DNA of 64,000 nucleotides from Desulfosporosinus youngiae DSM 17734 (GTDB lineage Bacteria; Bacillota; Desulfitobacteriia; Desulfitobacteriales; Desulfitobacteriaceae), in the NCBI RefSeq assembly GCF_000244895.1, contig NZ_CM001441.1, positions 3,306,226-3,370,225 of the forward strand. Direction: 5' to 3'. A program made the translations under genes and the position numbers. This document shows, in pieces, positions 1 through 8,572 of this stretch. The number at the start of each line of letters is the position of its first letter. The first letter of the stretch is position 1. The notes under the pieces were generated by a model. It worked only from the letters and a program-made list of their open reading frames with translations. It had not been told where the DNA came from and made no database searches.

Positions 1-2006
1 ACCACAGCGTCAAGACGGGAGAATATCTTTGCTTTGAGAATATCACTGACTTCAATAGGGGATGTTTTAAGATATAACCGGGTTGATTGTTCAAGCCAGG
101 TTACTTGTTTGGGGTTATTTACATTGATCGCCTGGGTCAGAGTATCGACAAGTTCCTGCAGCTCCCTTTGGTGGCTCGTTAAGATATACTTTAATTCTTC
201 AATCTCATCGGCGTCTTCTTCGCTTAGGATACCTGTCAAACCCTCAAGAGTCCTAAGTAATGTTTTGATCCTTCCAACCAGGTTCTCGATCTGGACATTA
301 AGCCCGTTCCACCAAGGGCTTAAGGCATGCTGAGCAACAAAGCGAAAGGTTCGCTCCTCTCCTAAAATCATTGACAATAAGTCAAATAGTTCCTTCGTTT
401 GCGCCATGACACCGGCACAAATTCCAGGTATACCTTCAAGCCGCTTAATCACTATCTCCCAAGGTACTGACGGTACAATATGGGCAAGTGCATCCAAACG
501 TTGTTTAACTGTCCCATAGAAACTTAGTCCGGCCGGTCGATAAATACTGTCAATAATCCTGCCGACATCCTCGACACTTAGTTCCGAACCAAGATGCTGC
601 AGTGCCGTTTGATAGATCTGATGCGCTTCATCAATCACCAACCGGCGATACTCAGGCAAGACATTATAGTCTGTTTTAAGATCAGAGAAGAGAAGGGAAT
701 GATTCACGATCAGAACATCCGACTCCTCTGCTTTTTTCCGTGCTCTAAGCAAGAAACAAACTCCGGCTTTGGCACACCTGCCGGGAAGACAGGTTTCATT
801 GTCGGCGCATACGCTTGGCCAAATCTCCATCAGTCCGGGAACCTTGGAAAGTTCTTGAACATCTCCGGTTAAGGTTTCTCTTAACCAGACAAGGACACTC
901 AATATGGCAAGTTTTTGCTCTGCACTTAAATGTTCACGAATACCTAAGCATCCCTGCCATTTTTTCAGACAACAATAATTGTTCTTCCCTTTCAATACAG
1001 AAGCCCGGAACGGAAACGGCAATACCCCTTCCAAAACAGGAATATCCTTTTTTTGAAGTTGTTCCTGCAGGGGAATTGTATGAGTTGCAACGACGACTTT
1101 TTGGCCTGTCTTTTTAGCGGACCACAGACTGGGAATCAAATAGGCAAATGACTTTCCTGTTCCTGTTCCGGCCTCAACTACCACATGATGTGAAGAAGAA
1201 AATCCTTCAGCAATTAATTTTGCCATCATTACCTGACCCGGTCTGCTTTCATAGCTTGCTAAATTCCGCTCAAGATTTCCCCCCGGTGAAAAGTTCCCTA
1301 CAACCCAGTCAATCGACTCGGGAATCATTGGCGGCGGATTTTTTTCCAACACAAACAAGCCCTCCGGAGGAGGAGCAAGTACCAAATCTGTACGGATTGG
1401 ACGATCCGGAAACGAGCGGATCATTTCTTTTTGCAGCTCTTGAAAAAATCCTTTCCCCGCCCATCCCTCCAGAAAACTGTTGGCGTGATCAAAGAAACTC
1501 AGATCGAATTCCAACCCTTTTTTCCAGCAAGCTTCGAATAATTTCCAGATTAACCAAACTCCGTTTTCAGAGAGATTTAAGGTTTCTTCTCTTGATGGCA
1601 GGGAAAGCTTTTCAGCCAAATATAACAACTGATAATGATGCATGGATGGATACAAAATCCTGGCTAAGTCTAAGGTATCCCAAAGGGGCTGCTGAAAGCG
1701 AACCTTCAACACTTGTTCCAGCCTAGAGAGGTACTCAGATACATCGTGACCCACTAAAATTGCATCGTCAAAAAAATCAAGAATTATTTGACCATGCTGA
1801 GATAGCGATATACTTTCCAAGACTTCATCCGTTATATCGGCACCGTTCAGATGATGACTAATGATTCCTTGATGCCCAATAACCATATGGACTGATTTTT
1901 GAATCTGCTGGCAGCAAACCCGGAGGGCAGCCAATTTAAAAACCGTATCCTGATCAGACTCCAAATCTGTTATCTCTATATCCAAAACCACGATATCTTT
2001 ACCCAC
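1..2006 (-). CDS. dinG: DinG-family helicase with N-terminal exonuclease-like domain (partial, C-terminus beyond window)
   Basis: Superfamily 2 XPD/DinG-type DNA helicase; 668 codons are visible and the C-terminal helicase half continues past position 1. A DnaQ-like domain fills about the first 170 residues (VVLDIEITD, first acidic motif). The helicase follows, with Walker A GTGTGKS, a cysteine-rich stretch (NYCC...C...CLPGRC...C) matching the 4Fe-4S domain of XPD-like helicases, and a DEAH box (IDEAHQ). The GTG start at 2006 is preceded by GAGAGGGG eight bases upstream. The exonuclease third motif (usually HxxxxD) is not recognisable: the matching stretch reads ETLNLSENGVW, so nuclease activity may be lost. 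The family acts in DNA repair and R-loop or G4 unwinding; the role here is inferred. Confidence 0.9.
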   Translation of the reverse strand, partial: MGKDIVVLDIEITDLESDQDTVFKLAALRVCCQQIQKSVHMVIGHQGIISHHLNGADITDEVLESISLSQHGQIILDFFDDAILVGHDVSEYLSRLEQVLKVRFQQPLWDTLDLARILYPSMHHYQLLYLAEKLSLPSREETLNLSENGVWLIWKLFEACWKKGLEFDLSFFDHANSFLEGWAGKGFFQELQKEMIRSFPDRPIRTDLVLAPPPEGLFVLEKNPPPMIPESIDWVVGNFSPGGNLERNLASYESRPGQVMMAKLIAEGFSSSHHVVVEAGTGTGKSFAYLIPSLWSAKKTGQKVVVATHTIPLQEQLQKKDIPVLEGVLPFPFRASVLKGKNNYCCLKKWQGCLGIREHLSAEQKLAILSVLVWLRETLTGDVQELSKVPGLMEIWPSVCADNETCLPGRCAKAGVCFLLRARKKAEESDVLIVNHSLLFSDLKTDYNVLPEYRRLVIDEAHQIYQTALQHLGSELSVEDVGRIIDSIYRPAGLSFYGTVKQRLDALAHIVPSVPWEIVIKRLEGIPGICAGVMAQTKELFDLLSMILGEERTFRFVAQHALSPWWNGLNVQIENLVGRIKTLLRTLEGLTGILSEEDADEIEELKYILTSHQRELQELVDTLTQAINVNNPKQVTWLEQSTRLYLKTSPIEVSDILKAKIFSRLDAV

Positions 2007-2153
2007 AAATATTGACCCCTCTCTTGATATATTGTACACTATTTTTAGGAAAGGGACCAATGGAAGCAGGATTTTGCGGAATCTACAGCGAATTACTTTC
2101 CTCGTCCAATTTAATATTTCGACTAGCTTTGATTAAGGAAGAAGGATACCCCA

Positions 2154-2651
2154 TTGTTAAGACGCAAGATATCAATTTTCGGACTCAGTCTCGCGATTTT
2201 ATTCACCAGTCTCTTCCTTAGCGGATGTTCCCCAAAACCTTTTTTGACCAAGGATTCCACGTATGTTATTTTATCGGTTTCTCCTTCGGGGATGACTCAA
2301 TCAGAACTTGTTGACTTACCATGGAATACGAACACGGCGGTCCTACAGAAATTTCTCTTGGAAGCTTCCTTTGTCCTAAGTGATTTACAAACACCCAGTT
2401 CCACAGAGGTATCCAAAGAAGCCCCTCTCCAAGCCACAAGAATCCAGGCTAACTTTCATCAACCCAAGCGCATGAAATTCGTTGTCGATAAGCACGTACT
2501 AAACTTGGATGTACAATCTATTCAAATTGAAGTTGAGGGTGCACATGTGGGGCAGGTTATCATCAATCAGACCTTGGTATTACAGGGCATAGATAACCCT
2601 AACCTGCAGCCTGCTTTCAAAGAATTAACCGATGTTTTGAATAAGAAGTAG
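2154..2651 (+). CDS. Putative lipoprotein, unrecognised family
   Basis: A 165-residue protein with a classic lipoprotein signal peptide: MLRRK basic start, hydrophobic core, then lipobox LSGC near residue 25. It is probably anchored to the outer face of the membrane. The rest (polar, beta-rich) matches no family I recognise. The TTG start at 2154 is supported by GGAAGAAGG about 8 bases upstream. It is divergent from dinG and followed at once by a strong terminator, so it is likely monocistronic. The function is unknown. Confidence 0.7.
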   Translation: MLRRKISIFGLSLAILFTSLFLSGCSPKPFLTKDSTYVILSVSPSGMTQSELVDLPWNTNTAVLQKFLLEASFVLSDLQTPSSTEVSKEAPLQATRIQANFHQPKRMKFVVDKHVLNLDVQSIQIEVEGAHVGQVIINQTLVLQGIDNPNLQPAFKELTDVLNKK

Positions 2652-2655
2652 GACA

Positions 2656-2690
2656 AAAGAAAAGTTGCATCGATGCAACTTTTCTTTTTG
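2656..2690 (+). terminator. Rho-independent terminator
   Basis: A 32-nt perfect palindrome (AAAGAAAAGTTGCATC and its complement, 2656-2687) followed by a T-rich tail. It sits just after the lipoprotein stop and ahead of the pabC-like gene. Confidence 0.85.
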
Positions 2691-2731
2691 TAAGTCTAAG
2701 CCCTCTTTCGGGTTTTGAAAGGACGATTAAA

Positions 2732-3544
2732 TTGAATTCCAGCACAACCTTATTAGCAAATGACCGTCTGGCTTTATTTGGCTTTGGGCTTTTTGAAACT
2801 CTGCTCATTACAGATTATGGTCCATTGTTTGCCGATCTCCATTGGCAGCGCCTGCATAGAGGCGCTCAAATTCTCGGCCTCGTACCGCCGGATCAGCAAG
2901 AATGGCTGCAACATATCCAGGCATTCATGGAACAAACTCCCGGGACCACCCCTTATGCCCTTCGCATCACACTAAGCGGCGGAGCGCCTCTTGCCGGTCT
3001 TCCTTCTCAGCTTCTGTTTCAGCGGCGTTCAGTACCCTACACACCCGCTCAATATACTGCAGGAATACAACTTCACCTTTTAACCAGCCCTCGCAATGAA
3101 CACTCCCCTTTGTGCACCTTGAAATCAACCAATTATTTAGAAAACATTTTAGCAAAGGAAGAAGCGGCTTTACATGGATGTGAAGAAGGCCTGTGGCTTA
3201 ATACTCAAGGATATCTTGCTGAAGGTACGATGAGTAATCTATTCTTTCTGAAAAACGGCGCCCTCTTTACTCCTTCACTTTCAAGCGGATGTCTGCCCGG
3301 AACACGACGTCAGCTTATTCTTGAATTAGCTCGCGCACTTCAGATACCAACCCATGAAGGCTTATACACCTTTAGCGACTTGTTATCCTCCGACGAAATC
3401 TTTATGACCAACGCCCTCATGGGAATTATGCCCGTCCGGAAGATTCAAAACCTTACATTGACGGTTTCCCCGCCCGGCTCGCTGAATTCAGCAATGAGAT
3501 GCCTGGAATTGGGCTATGCAAAACTAAGCAGGGGCAATTCATAA
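2732..3544 (+). CDS. pabC: Class IV aminotransferase-fold protein, probable aminodeoxychorismate lyase
   Basis: 270 residues, normal length for PabC/IlvE-like fold type IV PLP enzymes. The N-terminus (NDRLALFGFGLFETL) is typical of PabC. The PLP lysine lies in LKSTNYLENI, and EGTMSNLFF is the conserved glutamate and phosphate-binding segment. PabC converts 4-amino-4-deoxychorismate to p-aminobenzoate and pyruvate for folate synthesis. The TTG start at 2732 follows GAAAGGA at 8 bases. No pabA/pabB lies in the window, so a D-amino acid or branched-chain aminotransferase cannot be excluded; the aminodeoxychorismate lyase assignment is the best fit. The stop codon lies inside the terminator hairpin. 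Confidence 0.75.
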   Translation: MNSSTTLLANDRLALFGFGLFETLLITDYGPLFADLHWQRLHRGAQILGLVPPDQQEWLQHIQAFMEQTPGTTPYALRITLSGGAPLAGLPSQLLFQRRSVPYTPAQYTAGIQLHLLTSPRNEHSPLCTLKSTNYLENILAKEEAALHGCEEGLWLNTQGYLAEGTMSNLFFLKNGALFTPSLSSGCLPGTRRQLILELARALQIPTHEGLYTFSDLLSSDEIFMTNALMGIMPVRKIQNLTLTVSPPGSLNSAMRCLELGYAKLSRGNS

Positions 3545-3570
3545 ATTTGAATTGCCCCTGCTTAGTTTTA
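3521..3570. terminator. Long bidirectional terminator hairpin, GGGGCAATTC family
   Basis: 21-bp arms at 3521-3541 and 3548-3568 with a 6-nt loop. A-run and T-run flanks let it serve both the pabC-like gene (plus) and the monooxygenase gene (minus). The stem contains GGGGCAATTC/GAATTGCCCC, the same palindrome seen at 15.5 and 47.2 kb. Confidence 0.85.
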
Positions 3571-3608
3571 CAGCCTGATTTAACAGCCTTTATCCCGCCT
3601 AAATTAGA

Positions 3609-3872
3609 TTAATATTTTTCTTCAAGTACTTCAAACATTTGCGGCGTTGATGATTTAAACGCTTTATTTTCACCAACAGTGTCCGCCCAATTTTCGTAAG
3701 CCGAGCGATTTTCCCACTTTGAAAAGAGCATTATATCTCTTGTATTCTCTTGCTTATTAACGGAAGCAAATTTGAAGCCCTTGATATCTTCAACGGATTG
3801 TATCCCGGTTCGAACTTCACCTAAGATTCGATCAGCATCCGGTCCGTTGAACGTATGAATTACTGTCAGCAT
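3609..3872 (-). CDS. Antibiotic biosynthesis monooxygenase (ABM) domain protein
   Basis: 87 residues from ATG 3872, which has GGAGGG at 6 bases (an upstream in-frame ATG at 3908 lacks such a site). The sequence MLTVIHTFNGPDADRIL ... FSKWENRSAYENW is a dimeric alpha/beta-barrel (ABM) protein, the family that includes small heme- or quinone-active monooxygenases. The substrate is unknown. It stands alone on the minus strand between two plus-strand genes. Confidence 0.75.
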   Translation of the reverse strand: MLTVIHTFNGPDADRILGEVRTGIQSVEDIKGFKFASVNKQENTRDIMLFSKWENRSAYENWADTVGENKAFKSSTPQMFEVLEEKY

Positions 3873-4100
3873 ATTATACCCTCCATTATCTAATTTCGTC
3901 GTCAGCATCTATAGTTTATCCTCAACTTCATGAACCATACGCCAATATTCTGTGAACCTTCGATCAGCCTCTGACATAAATTAAGATATAATGAGTGATG
4001 TGACGTAAGCACAAAAATGCCCATCGTTTTATTCGTCAATTCGTGCTATACTAAGGTGGATACGTCAGGAATCTCTGGAATTTACAGAGGGGGATTATTG

Positions 4101-4409
4101 ATGAGACTTAGTTACATACGAACCGATTTTCCTAACGGCCGTTCAAACATATTGATGCGTGATTCTGAATCCACCAATCCTGAACTAATTCATTTTTTGC
4201 TGGTTTTAAGCAATAAAGGAACCTTATGGGTTGATGTATTTTGGCCCTATGATGAGGAATCTGAAGGGTATACACGTAGAATCACTGAACAACAATTTTG
4301 GCAGACTTTCCGCGAATGGAGACTGCAGGGTCTCATTCTGGGGGACAATGGCAAAGTGGCTAATATGCTGGCCAGGAAGCATTTATCGAGGAAGCGTGAA
4401 AAGGCTTAA
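4101..4409 (+). CDS. Hypothetical protein, 102 residues
   Basis: The start is ATG 4101, preceded by GAGGGGG at 7 bases; a longer reading from 4017 has no such site. Charged, soluble, no signal peptide or membrane span. It begins MRLSYIRTDFP and has aromatic-rich stretches around VDVFWPYDEE and FWQTFREW. I do not recognise the family. A terminator hairpin follows 20 bases after the stop. Confidence 0.6.
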   Translation: MRLSYIRTDFPNGRSNILMRDSESTNPELIHFLLVLSNKGTLWVDVFWPYDEESEGYTRRITEQQFWQTFREWRLQGLILGDNGKVANMLARKHLSRKREKA

Positions 4410-4429
4410 TGAATTGCAAAGGGATAAGT

Positions 4430-4455
4430 AAAAGCGGCGAAAGCCGCTTTTATTT
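4430..4455 (+). terminator. Rho-independent terminator
   Basis: AAAAGCGGC GAAA GCCGCTTTT: a 9-bp stem with a GAAA tetraloop and a T-rich 3' flank. Confidence 0.85.
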
Positions 4456-4475
4456 TCGCTTATATACTAGCTTCT

Positions 4476-4919
4476 TTATATATTATTGTAGAGACCTTCC
4501 CGTAAGTTCTGTAACTGCTTGAGATGATCATGCTCATTTGCCAGGATCGGTTCCAGAACCTCCTTTTGAGCACTATCCAGGTATTGTTCCGAATACTGAA
4601 CAGCTCTGGCCAATCCCTTGTCTTCTCCGTCATATAGGTGTTCAAGTATCTCCAGCGGCGCGGTCTCCCCGGCATTCATCAGCTTGGTTTTCCATTCTGC
4701 CATGGTACCGGCCAAACCTGCGCCTTCTTCAGCCTGTCCTCCATTGGTTTGAATGTAATACGATATACGGGTTGCATGCTCTTTGTGATCCGAGAGAATA
4801 GCGGTAAGATGGTTGCGAAGCGGACTGTCCGTCAGTTCGTCAATGTAGGTTTGATATTGTTTAATTGCCATATGCTCACCCTTTAGGATCTTATTCAGTG
4901 CTTCAAAAGGTGTCATCAT
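4476..4919 (-). CDS. Ferritin-like four-helix-bundle protein (DUF2383 type)
   Basis: 147 residues, almost all helical. Carboxylate/His motifs spaced as in ferritin-like proteins: EHMAIKQYQTY near residue 15, DHKEHATRI near 44, and NEHDHLKQL near the C-terminus. Such proteins may bind a di-metal centre; the substrate is unknown. The start overlaps the stop of the FlhB-like gene by 4 bases (ATGA), so it is translationally coupled as the last gene of that run. Confidence 0.7.
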   Translation of the reverse strand: MMTPFEALNKILKGEHMAIKQYQTYIDELTDSPLRNHLTAILSDHKEHATRISYYIQTNGGQAEEGAGLAGTMAEWKTKLMNAGETAPLEILEHLYDGEDKGLARAVQYSEQYLDSAQKEVLEPILANEHDHLKQLQNLREGLYNNI

Positions 4920-5293
4920 AGAGAGCCCTCCCGCCGTTTTTTACTATCTTTAATAGTTTGCGGAGCATTCTCTGAATTATGTATGGCCGATGAGGATCCT
5001 GAGTGAGATTTGGCATTATTCAGCCTATAAATAAATGCTAATAACTCTGCGACGGCACGATAAAGCTGAGGCGGTATTTCCTTAGTCAGCTCTACCTGCA
5101 TCAGTGCTTCAACAAGCACTTCATTTTTTTGAATAGGAATTCCTTCCGCCTGAGCGGTTTCAATCATTTTTCGAGCAACTTCTCCTGCTCCTTTAGCCAC
5201 AACCCGCGGCGCTCCCGTCTGATCATAGATAAGTGCCGCCGCTTTATCCTTTTTAAGTGGCTTCCTGGCATCATTCTCTTTTTTGTCAATCAT
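4916..5293 (-). CDS. FlhB C-terminal-domain-like protein (YlqH type)
   Basis: 125 residues resembling only the cytoplasmic tail of FlhB/EscU export-gate switch proteins: AAALIYDQTGAPRVVAKG, EGIPIQKNEVLVEAL, then EIPPQLYRAVAELLAFIY. The membrane domain of FlhB is absent and so is the NPTH self-cleavage site. B. subtilis YlqH has the same layout. It starts inside the end of the upstream FliK-like gene (4-base overlap). The role in export is inferred only from family membership. Confidence 0.8.
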   Translation of the reverse strand: MIDKKENDARKPLKKDKAAALIYDQTGAPRVVAKGAGEVARKMIETAQAEGIPIQKNEVLVEALMQVELTKEIPPQLYRAVAELLAFIYRLNNAKSHSGSSSAIHNSENAPQTIKDSKKRREGSL

Positions 5294-6399
5294 CTCGAAA
5301 TATCAACTCCACTTCGGCGGGATCCCAGTAAGAACTTTTGGAATTCCAGATTTTGTTCAAGTTCTCCCACTTCAACATTTCCTAACGTAAAGCCCATCTG
5401 AGCAAACCGTTTCCTTGTTTCGGGAATCACCATGTCCAGAAGCTGAGGCAAATCTGACAAGTCATGACTGAGAACACGGCAGGAAAGAGAGTCCTCCGTA
5501 AAAAATGCGTCAATCCCAAGTTCTCCAAGCTCCTCAGTTTCTACTAAGACAGCAATACGGCAATGTTCTTCGTCCATTTTCAGTCCCTTACGGGCACTTT
5601 CAATGGCAATCTGCACAGGGACAAATCGTTCCTGATCAAACAGCAGGAAATGCAGCAACATATAAGCATTGTCCATGGCTCCTGTTTTAAACCACAATTG
5701 CTGACCTGTGATTTTCTGGAGTAATCCCGCTAACGGACTATCAGAATCAGAAAAGCCCTGGTCTTCTTGACGTTGTATCGCTTCAAGAAGCCTGCCTTTA
5801 AAGGTATCTTTCAGACTATTCTTTTCTATTTCCTTGGCAGGATGATCTAATTTCAGCATCTGTTGCAGGCGCTGTTCATAATTAAGACCAAGTTTTTTCA
5901 AACTTGCCAAAAGCTTATCAACACCATTTTCTTCAGCTAAGCTATTCCATTGCGGAATTGCTTTTCGCAAGTTCTTCAATAATTCATCCGTCAGCAAAGA
6001 CCCCGGCATACTCCCCAAGAGCGAACTCAATACCCCCATCTTTGCAGCGGGAAAGGATTTAAGCAAAGCAATAATCTCGGGATTGTTAGGTAATCCCCTT
6101 TCAGTTAGAGCTTGAAATTGCTGTGGAGCGGAAACTTCTCCTGGTTTTCCAGGCAGGGGTTCACGTACCAACAGTAAGCCGCCCTCGTTCAAACTAGCAA
6201 CTCTAGCCCAAAATTTCTCTCCTGCCTTAGTCGAGGTTTCTATCAGAGCCAGCATAGTCTGTCCTCTTGTGCGGATGGTTCCTTCACCTTCACTGGTTTT
6301 ATGGATTATTTCAATTAAAAGCCGCTCCCCAAGTTTAAACTTATTCAGCTGCAGATTTTGGTTAACCGAACCCGGGGCGGATATGCCGCCTACTTCCAT
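5290..6399 (-). CDS. FliK/YlqG-like protein (flagellar hook-length-control-like C-terminus)
   Basis: 369 residues: an N-terminal beta-rich part, a helical middle, and a C-terminal region (LLFDQERFVPVQIAIES ... RIAVLVETEELGELGIDAFF) like the C-terminal domain of FliK-family proteins. It is paired with the FlhB-tail protein, as ylqG-ylqH are in Bacillus. In flagella FliK signals to the FlhB tail when the hook is complete; whether this detached pair does so is unknown. GGAGGTGG precedes the ATG at 6399. No other flagellar genes are in the window. Confidence 0.65.
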   Translation of the reverse strand: MEVGGISAPGSVNQNLQLNKFKLGERLLIEIIHKTSEGEGTIRTRGQTMLALIETSTKAGEKFWARVASLNEGGLLLVREPLPGKPGEVSAPQQFQALTERGLPNNPEIIALLKSFPAAKMGVLSSLLGSMPGSLLTDELLKNLRKAIPQWNSLAEENGVDKLLASLKKLGLNYEQRLQQMLKLDHPAKEIEKNSLKDTFKGRLLEAIQRQEDQGFSDSDSPLAGLLQKITGQQLWFKTGAMDNAYMLLHFLLFDQERFVPVQIAIESARKGLKMDEEHCRIAVLVETEELGELGIDAFFTEDSLSCRVLSHDLSDLPQLLDMVIPETRKRFAQMGFTLGNVEVGELEQNLEFQKFLLGSRRSGVDISR

Positions 6400-6437
6400 C
6401 CTTGTCCACCTCCTTATCTGCTCAGGTGCATATGCCG

Positions 6438-6473
6438 AAAGACAGCTTGAGACAATGAGTCTTAAGCTGTCTT
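6438..6473 (-). terminator. Hairpin at the end of the DUF2103-like gene
   Basis: 15-bp stem AAGACAGCTTRAGAC with one G-T pair. It overlaps the stop codon at 6472 and is followed on the minus strand by TTTC. A weak terminator or attenuator ahead of the YlqG-like gene. Confidence 0.55.
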
Positions 6474-6810
6474 AGATTTTCTTATTTCGTTTACCCCTTA
6501 CCTGCGGATTTTGACTCCTGTGTTCTTCCAGTGATTTTTTAAACTCTTTATCAACCCATTCCCTGACTCGTTCAGGGTATTTAGTGATGACAAAGGCTTC
6601 TTGAATGGAACCATTGCTTTTAAGCAACAGCTTACAACCTGTTTGAGTTTCATATTTGTAAACAACCCCTCTTTCGGATGACCGGTTAACATCAATAACA
6701 CCAGGAATAATGTCAGTTACTTCCGCCAGATGGCTTAAACTTTCAAGCCACTGCAAGGCATTTTCAATAATACCGTGTTCACGTTTCACCTTATTCCTGC
6801 GATGTTTCAT
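6472..6810 (-). CDS. DUF2103-like small basic protein
   Basis: 112 residues, strongly basic ends (MKHRRNKVKREHG and VRGKRNKKI). The middle, VTDIIPGVIDVNRSSERGVVYKYETQTGCKLLLKSNGSIQEAFVI (in parts), resembles DUF2103 proteins, described as predicted metal- or nucleic-acid-binding. The assignment is from memory and tentative. It lies 15 bases downstream of the phosphodiesterase gene on the same strand, so they are probably co-transcribed. Confidence 0.55.
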   Translation of the reverse strand: MKHRRNKVKREHGIIENALQWLESLSHLAEVTDIIPGVIDVNRSSERGVVYKYETQTGCKLLLKSNGSIQEAFVITKYPERVREWVDKEFKKSLEEHRSQNPQVRGKRNKKI

Positions 6811-6825
6811 GATTTCCTCCGGACT

Positions 6826-7317
6826 TTAGAAATAGAGATGTTTTGCCTGAACCTGCCCTTTTCCGATTTCCATCAGTCCAAAGGAAAAGTGCGGCTCACG
6901 TCGTTTATCCGTTGGCGAGCCAGGGTTAAACAGGAGGATACCGTTTCTCCATTCCATGTAAGGGGAATGGCTGTGTCCAAAAACTATGATGTCAACCTTT
7001 GAATCCAGAAAGGCTGAATAGGCCCGTTCCGGAGTGTTTTTTCCCTTTCCCGCGTAACCATGAATTAATCCTACATTCAACATCTCACATTCTATAATAT
7101 CACGATCAGGCAGCGAAACATTCCAACCGTCACAATTTCCCCTGACAGCACGAACAGGCGCCAAACAAGCAAGCTCCTCCAATAAACCCATATGGGTTAA
7201 ATCGCCGGCATGCAAAATCAGATCAACTTGAGTTAAGTGTTCCCAGACGAAGCTCGGGAGAGATTTACCCTCGCGTAAATGAGTGTCGGACAATACTGCA
7301 ATCTGCATCCTATTCAC
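6826..7317 (-). CDS. YfcE/MJ0936-type metallophosphodiesterase
   Basis: 163 residues. Calcineurin-like motifs are complete: SDTH, LILHAGDLTH, VRGNCD, LIHGYAGK and FGHSHSPY. These bind two metal ions and hydrolyse phosphodiesters. The family (YfcE/YsnB) is small, cytosolic and of uncertain physiological substrate. The start could be 7317 or the internal ATG at 7308 (MQIAVLSDTH). AGAGGTGAATAG upstream supports either. Confidence 0.9.
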   Translation of the reverse strand: MNRMQIAVLSDTHLREGKSLPSFVWEHLTQVDLILHAGDLTHMGLLEELACLAPVRAVRGNCDGWNVSLPDRDIIECEMLNVGLIHGYAGKGKNTPERAYSAFLDSKVDIIVFGHSHSPYMEWRNGILLFNPGSPTDKRREPHFSFGLMEIGKGQVQAKHLYF

Positions 7318-7352
7318 CTCTAGGTTTTTACTCTCGGCTTACGGGCTATTTA

Positions 7353-8453
7353 CTAAGGACGTAGGGTCTTTATAACCTGATAATAGGTATCCCTTTCAAC
7401 AGCCTCCAGACCTAATTCATGAATCATGCGAATCAACTGTTGTTCGGTTTGCATTTGGGGACTTGTGGCACCGGCAGTATGATAAATTTTTTCTTCCCGT
7501 ACTACACCGTCAAGATCATTGGCTCCAAAGGATAGAGCCATTTGGGCTACTTGAGGGCTGGAAGAAATCCAATAGGCTTTAATATAACGGAAATTGTCCA
7601 GTATGAGACGAGCTACTGCAATTACTTTTAAGGTGCGAATGGCACTGGCCTGAGGCAAGTCTTCAAATTTCGTATTTTTAGGATGGAAGGCTGTTGGAAT
7701 GAGCGCCATAAACCCCTTTGTTTCATCTTGCAAAGCCCGTAAAGCTAAAAGATGATCAATCAGTTCCTCATCAGTCTCAATAATACCATAAAGTATATTG
7801 GCATTGGTAGGAATACCCATCTGATGAGCCAGGCGATGAATCTCCAGCCAACGCTCACCCGAAAGTTTTCCGGGGCAAATAATCTCTCTTACTCTCGGAC
7901 TGAAATTTTCCGCTCCTCCGCCCGTTATAAAGCTAAGGCCGGCAGCTTTCAATGTTTTTAGAATTTCAAGCACCTGGACATTCTCAATCTGGGCAAAATA
8001 ATCATATTCCGCTGCCGTAAAGGCTTTCAAGCTGACTTGAGGAGCACGTTCTTTGATTTTTGTAATCATGTCTAAGTAATAAGAAAATGGCAGGTCCGGA
8101 TGTATTCCGCCAACAATATGTATTTCCGTAACCCCTTGATCCGCATATTGTCCGGCTTTATCGACAACCTCTTCAATGGACATCGTATAGGAGCCTTTTT
8201 CTCCGGGATCTTTGGCAAAGGCGCAGAGTCCGCAGCGCACCTTACATACATTACTGTAGTTAATATGAGCATTATTATTATAAAAAACCTGATCACCGGT
8301 CATGGCGCGTTTCATTTCATTGGCCAAATAACCGAGACCAAGTATATTCGTCGTTTGTAAAAGGTCTAAACCATCCTTCCGGTTCAGGCGCTGATGATGA
8401 CTAATTTTTGTATATACCTCTTCTAACCCTTTTATTACTGGATCAAATCCCAC
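7353..8453 (-). CDS. mqnE: Aminofutalosine synthase MqnE (radical SAM)
   Basis: 366 residues. Radical SAM cluster CxxxCxxC at Cys70, Cys74, Cys77 (NVCKVRCGLCAFA), followed by the MqnE hallmarks TEIHIVGGIHPDLPF, LKAFTAAEYDYFA and a GGGAENF segment. MqnE joins the chorismate-derived MqnA product to adenosine-derived radical chemistry to make aminofutalosine, step 2 of the futalosine menaquinone route. MqnC was considered, but the GIHPDLPF/KAFTA motifs favour MqnE. The GTG start at 8453 follows AGAAGGG at 6 bases. Its partner mqnA lies 17 kb away. Confidence 0.9.
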   Translation of the reverse strand: MGFDPVIKGLEEVYTKISHHQRLNRKDGLDLLQTTNILGLGYLANEMKRAMTGDQVFYNNNAHINYSNVCKVRCGLCAFAKDPGEKGSYTMSIEEVVDKAGQYADQGVTEIHIVGGIHPDLPFSYYLDMITKIKERAPQVSLKAFTAAEYDYFAQIENVQVLEILKTLKAAGLSFITGGGAENFSPRVREIICPGKLSGERWLEIHRLAHQMGIPTNANILYGIIETDEELIDHLLALRALQDETKGFMALIPTAFHPKNTKFEDLPQASAIRTLKVIAVARLILDNFRYIKAYWISSSPQVAQMALSFGANDLDGVVREEKIYHTAGATSPQMQTEQQLIRMIHELGLEAVERDTYYQVIKTLRP

Positions 8454-8572
8454 AACGGACCCTTCTTTCCTGAAATTGTTACTTATTCTTATTATAACAT
8501 AATTCCTGAAATTCGAGAAAAGATATAGCTAAGGACTGCAAAGCAAAATGCCTCACAGCCCATGATTATAAT

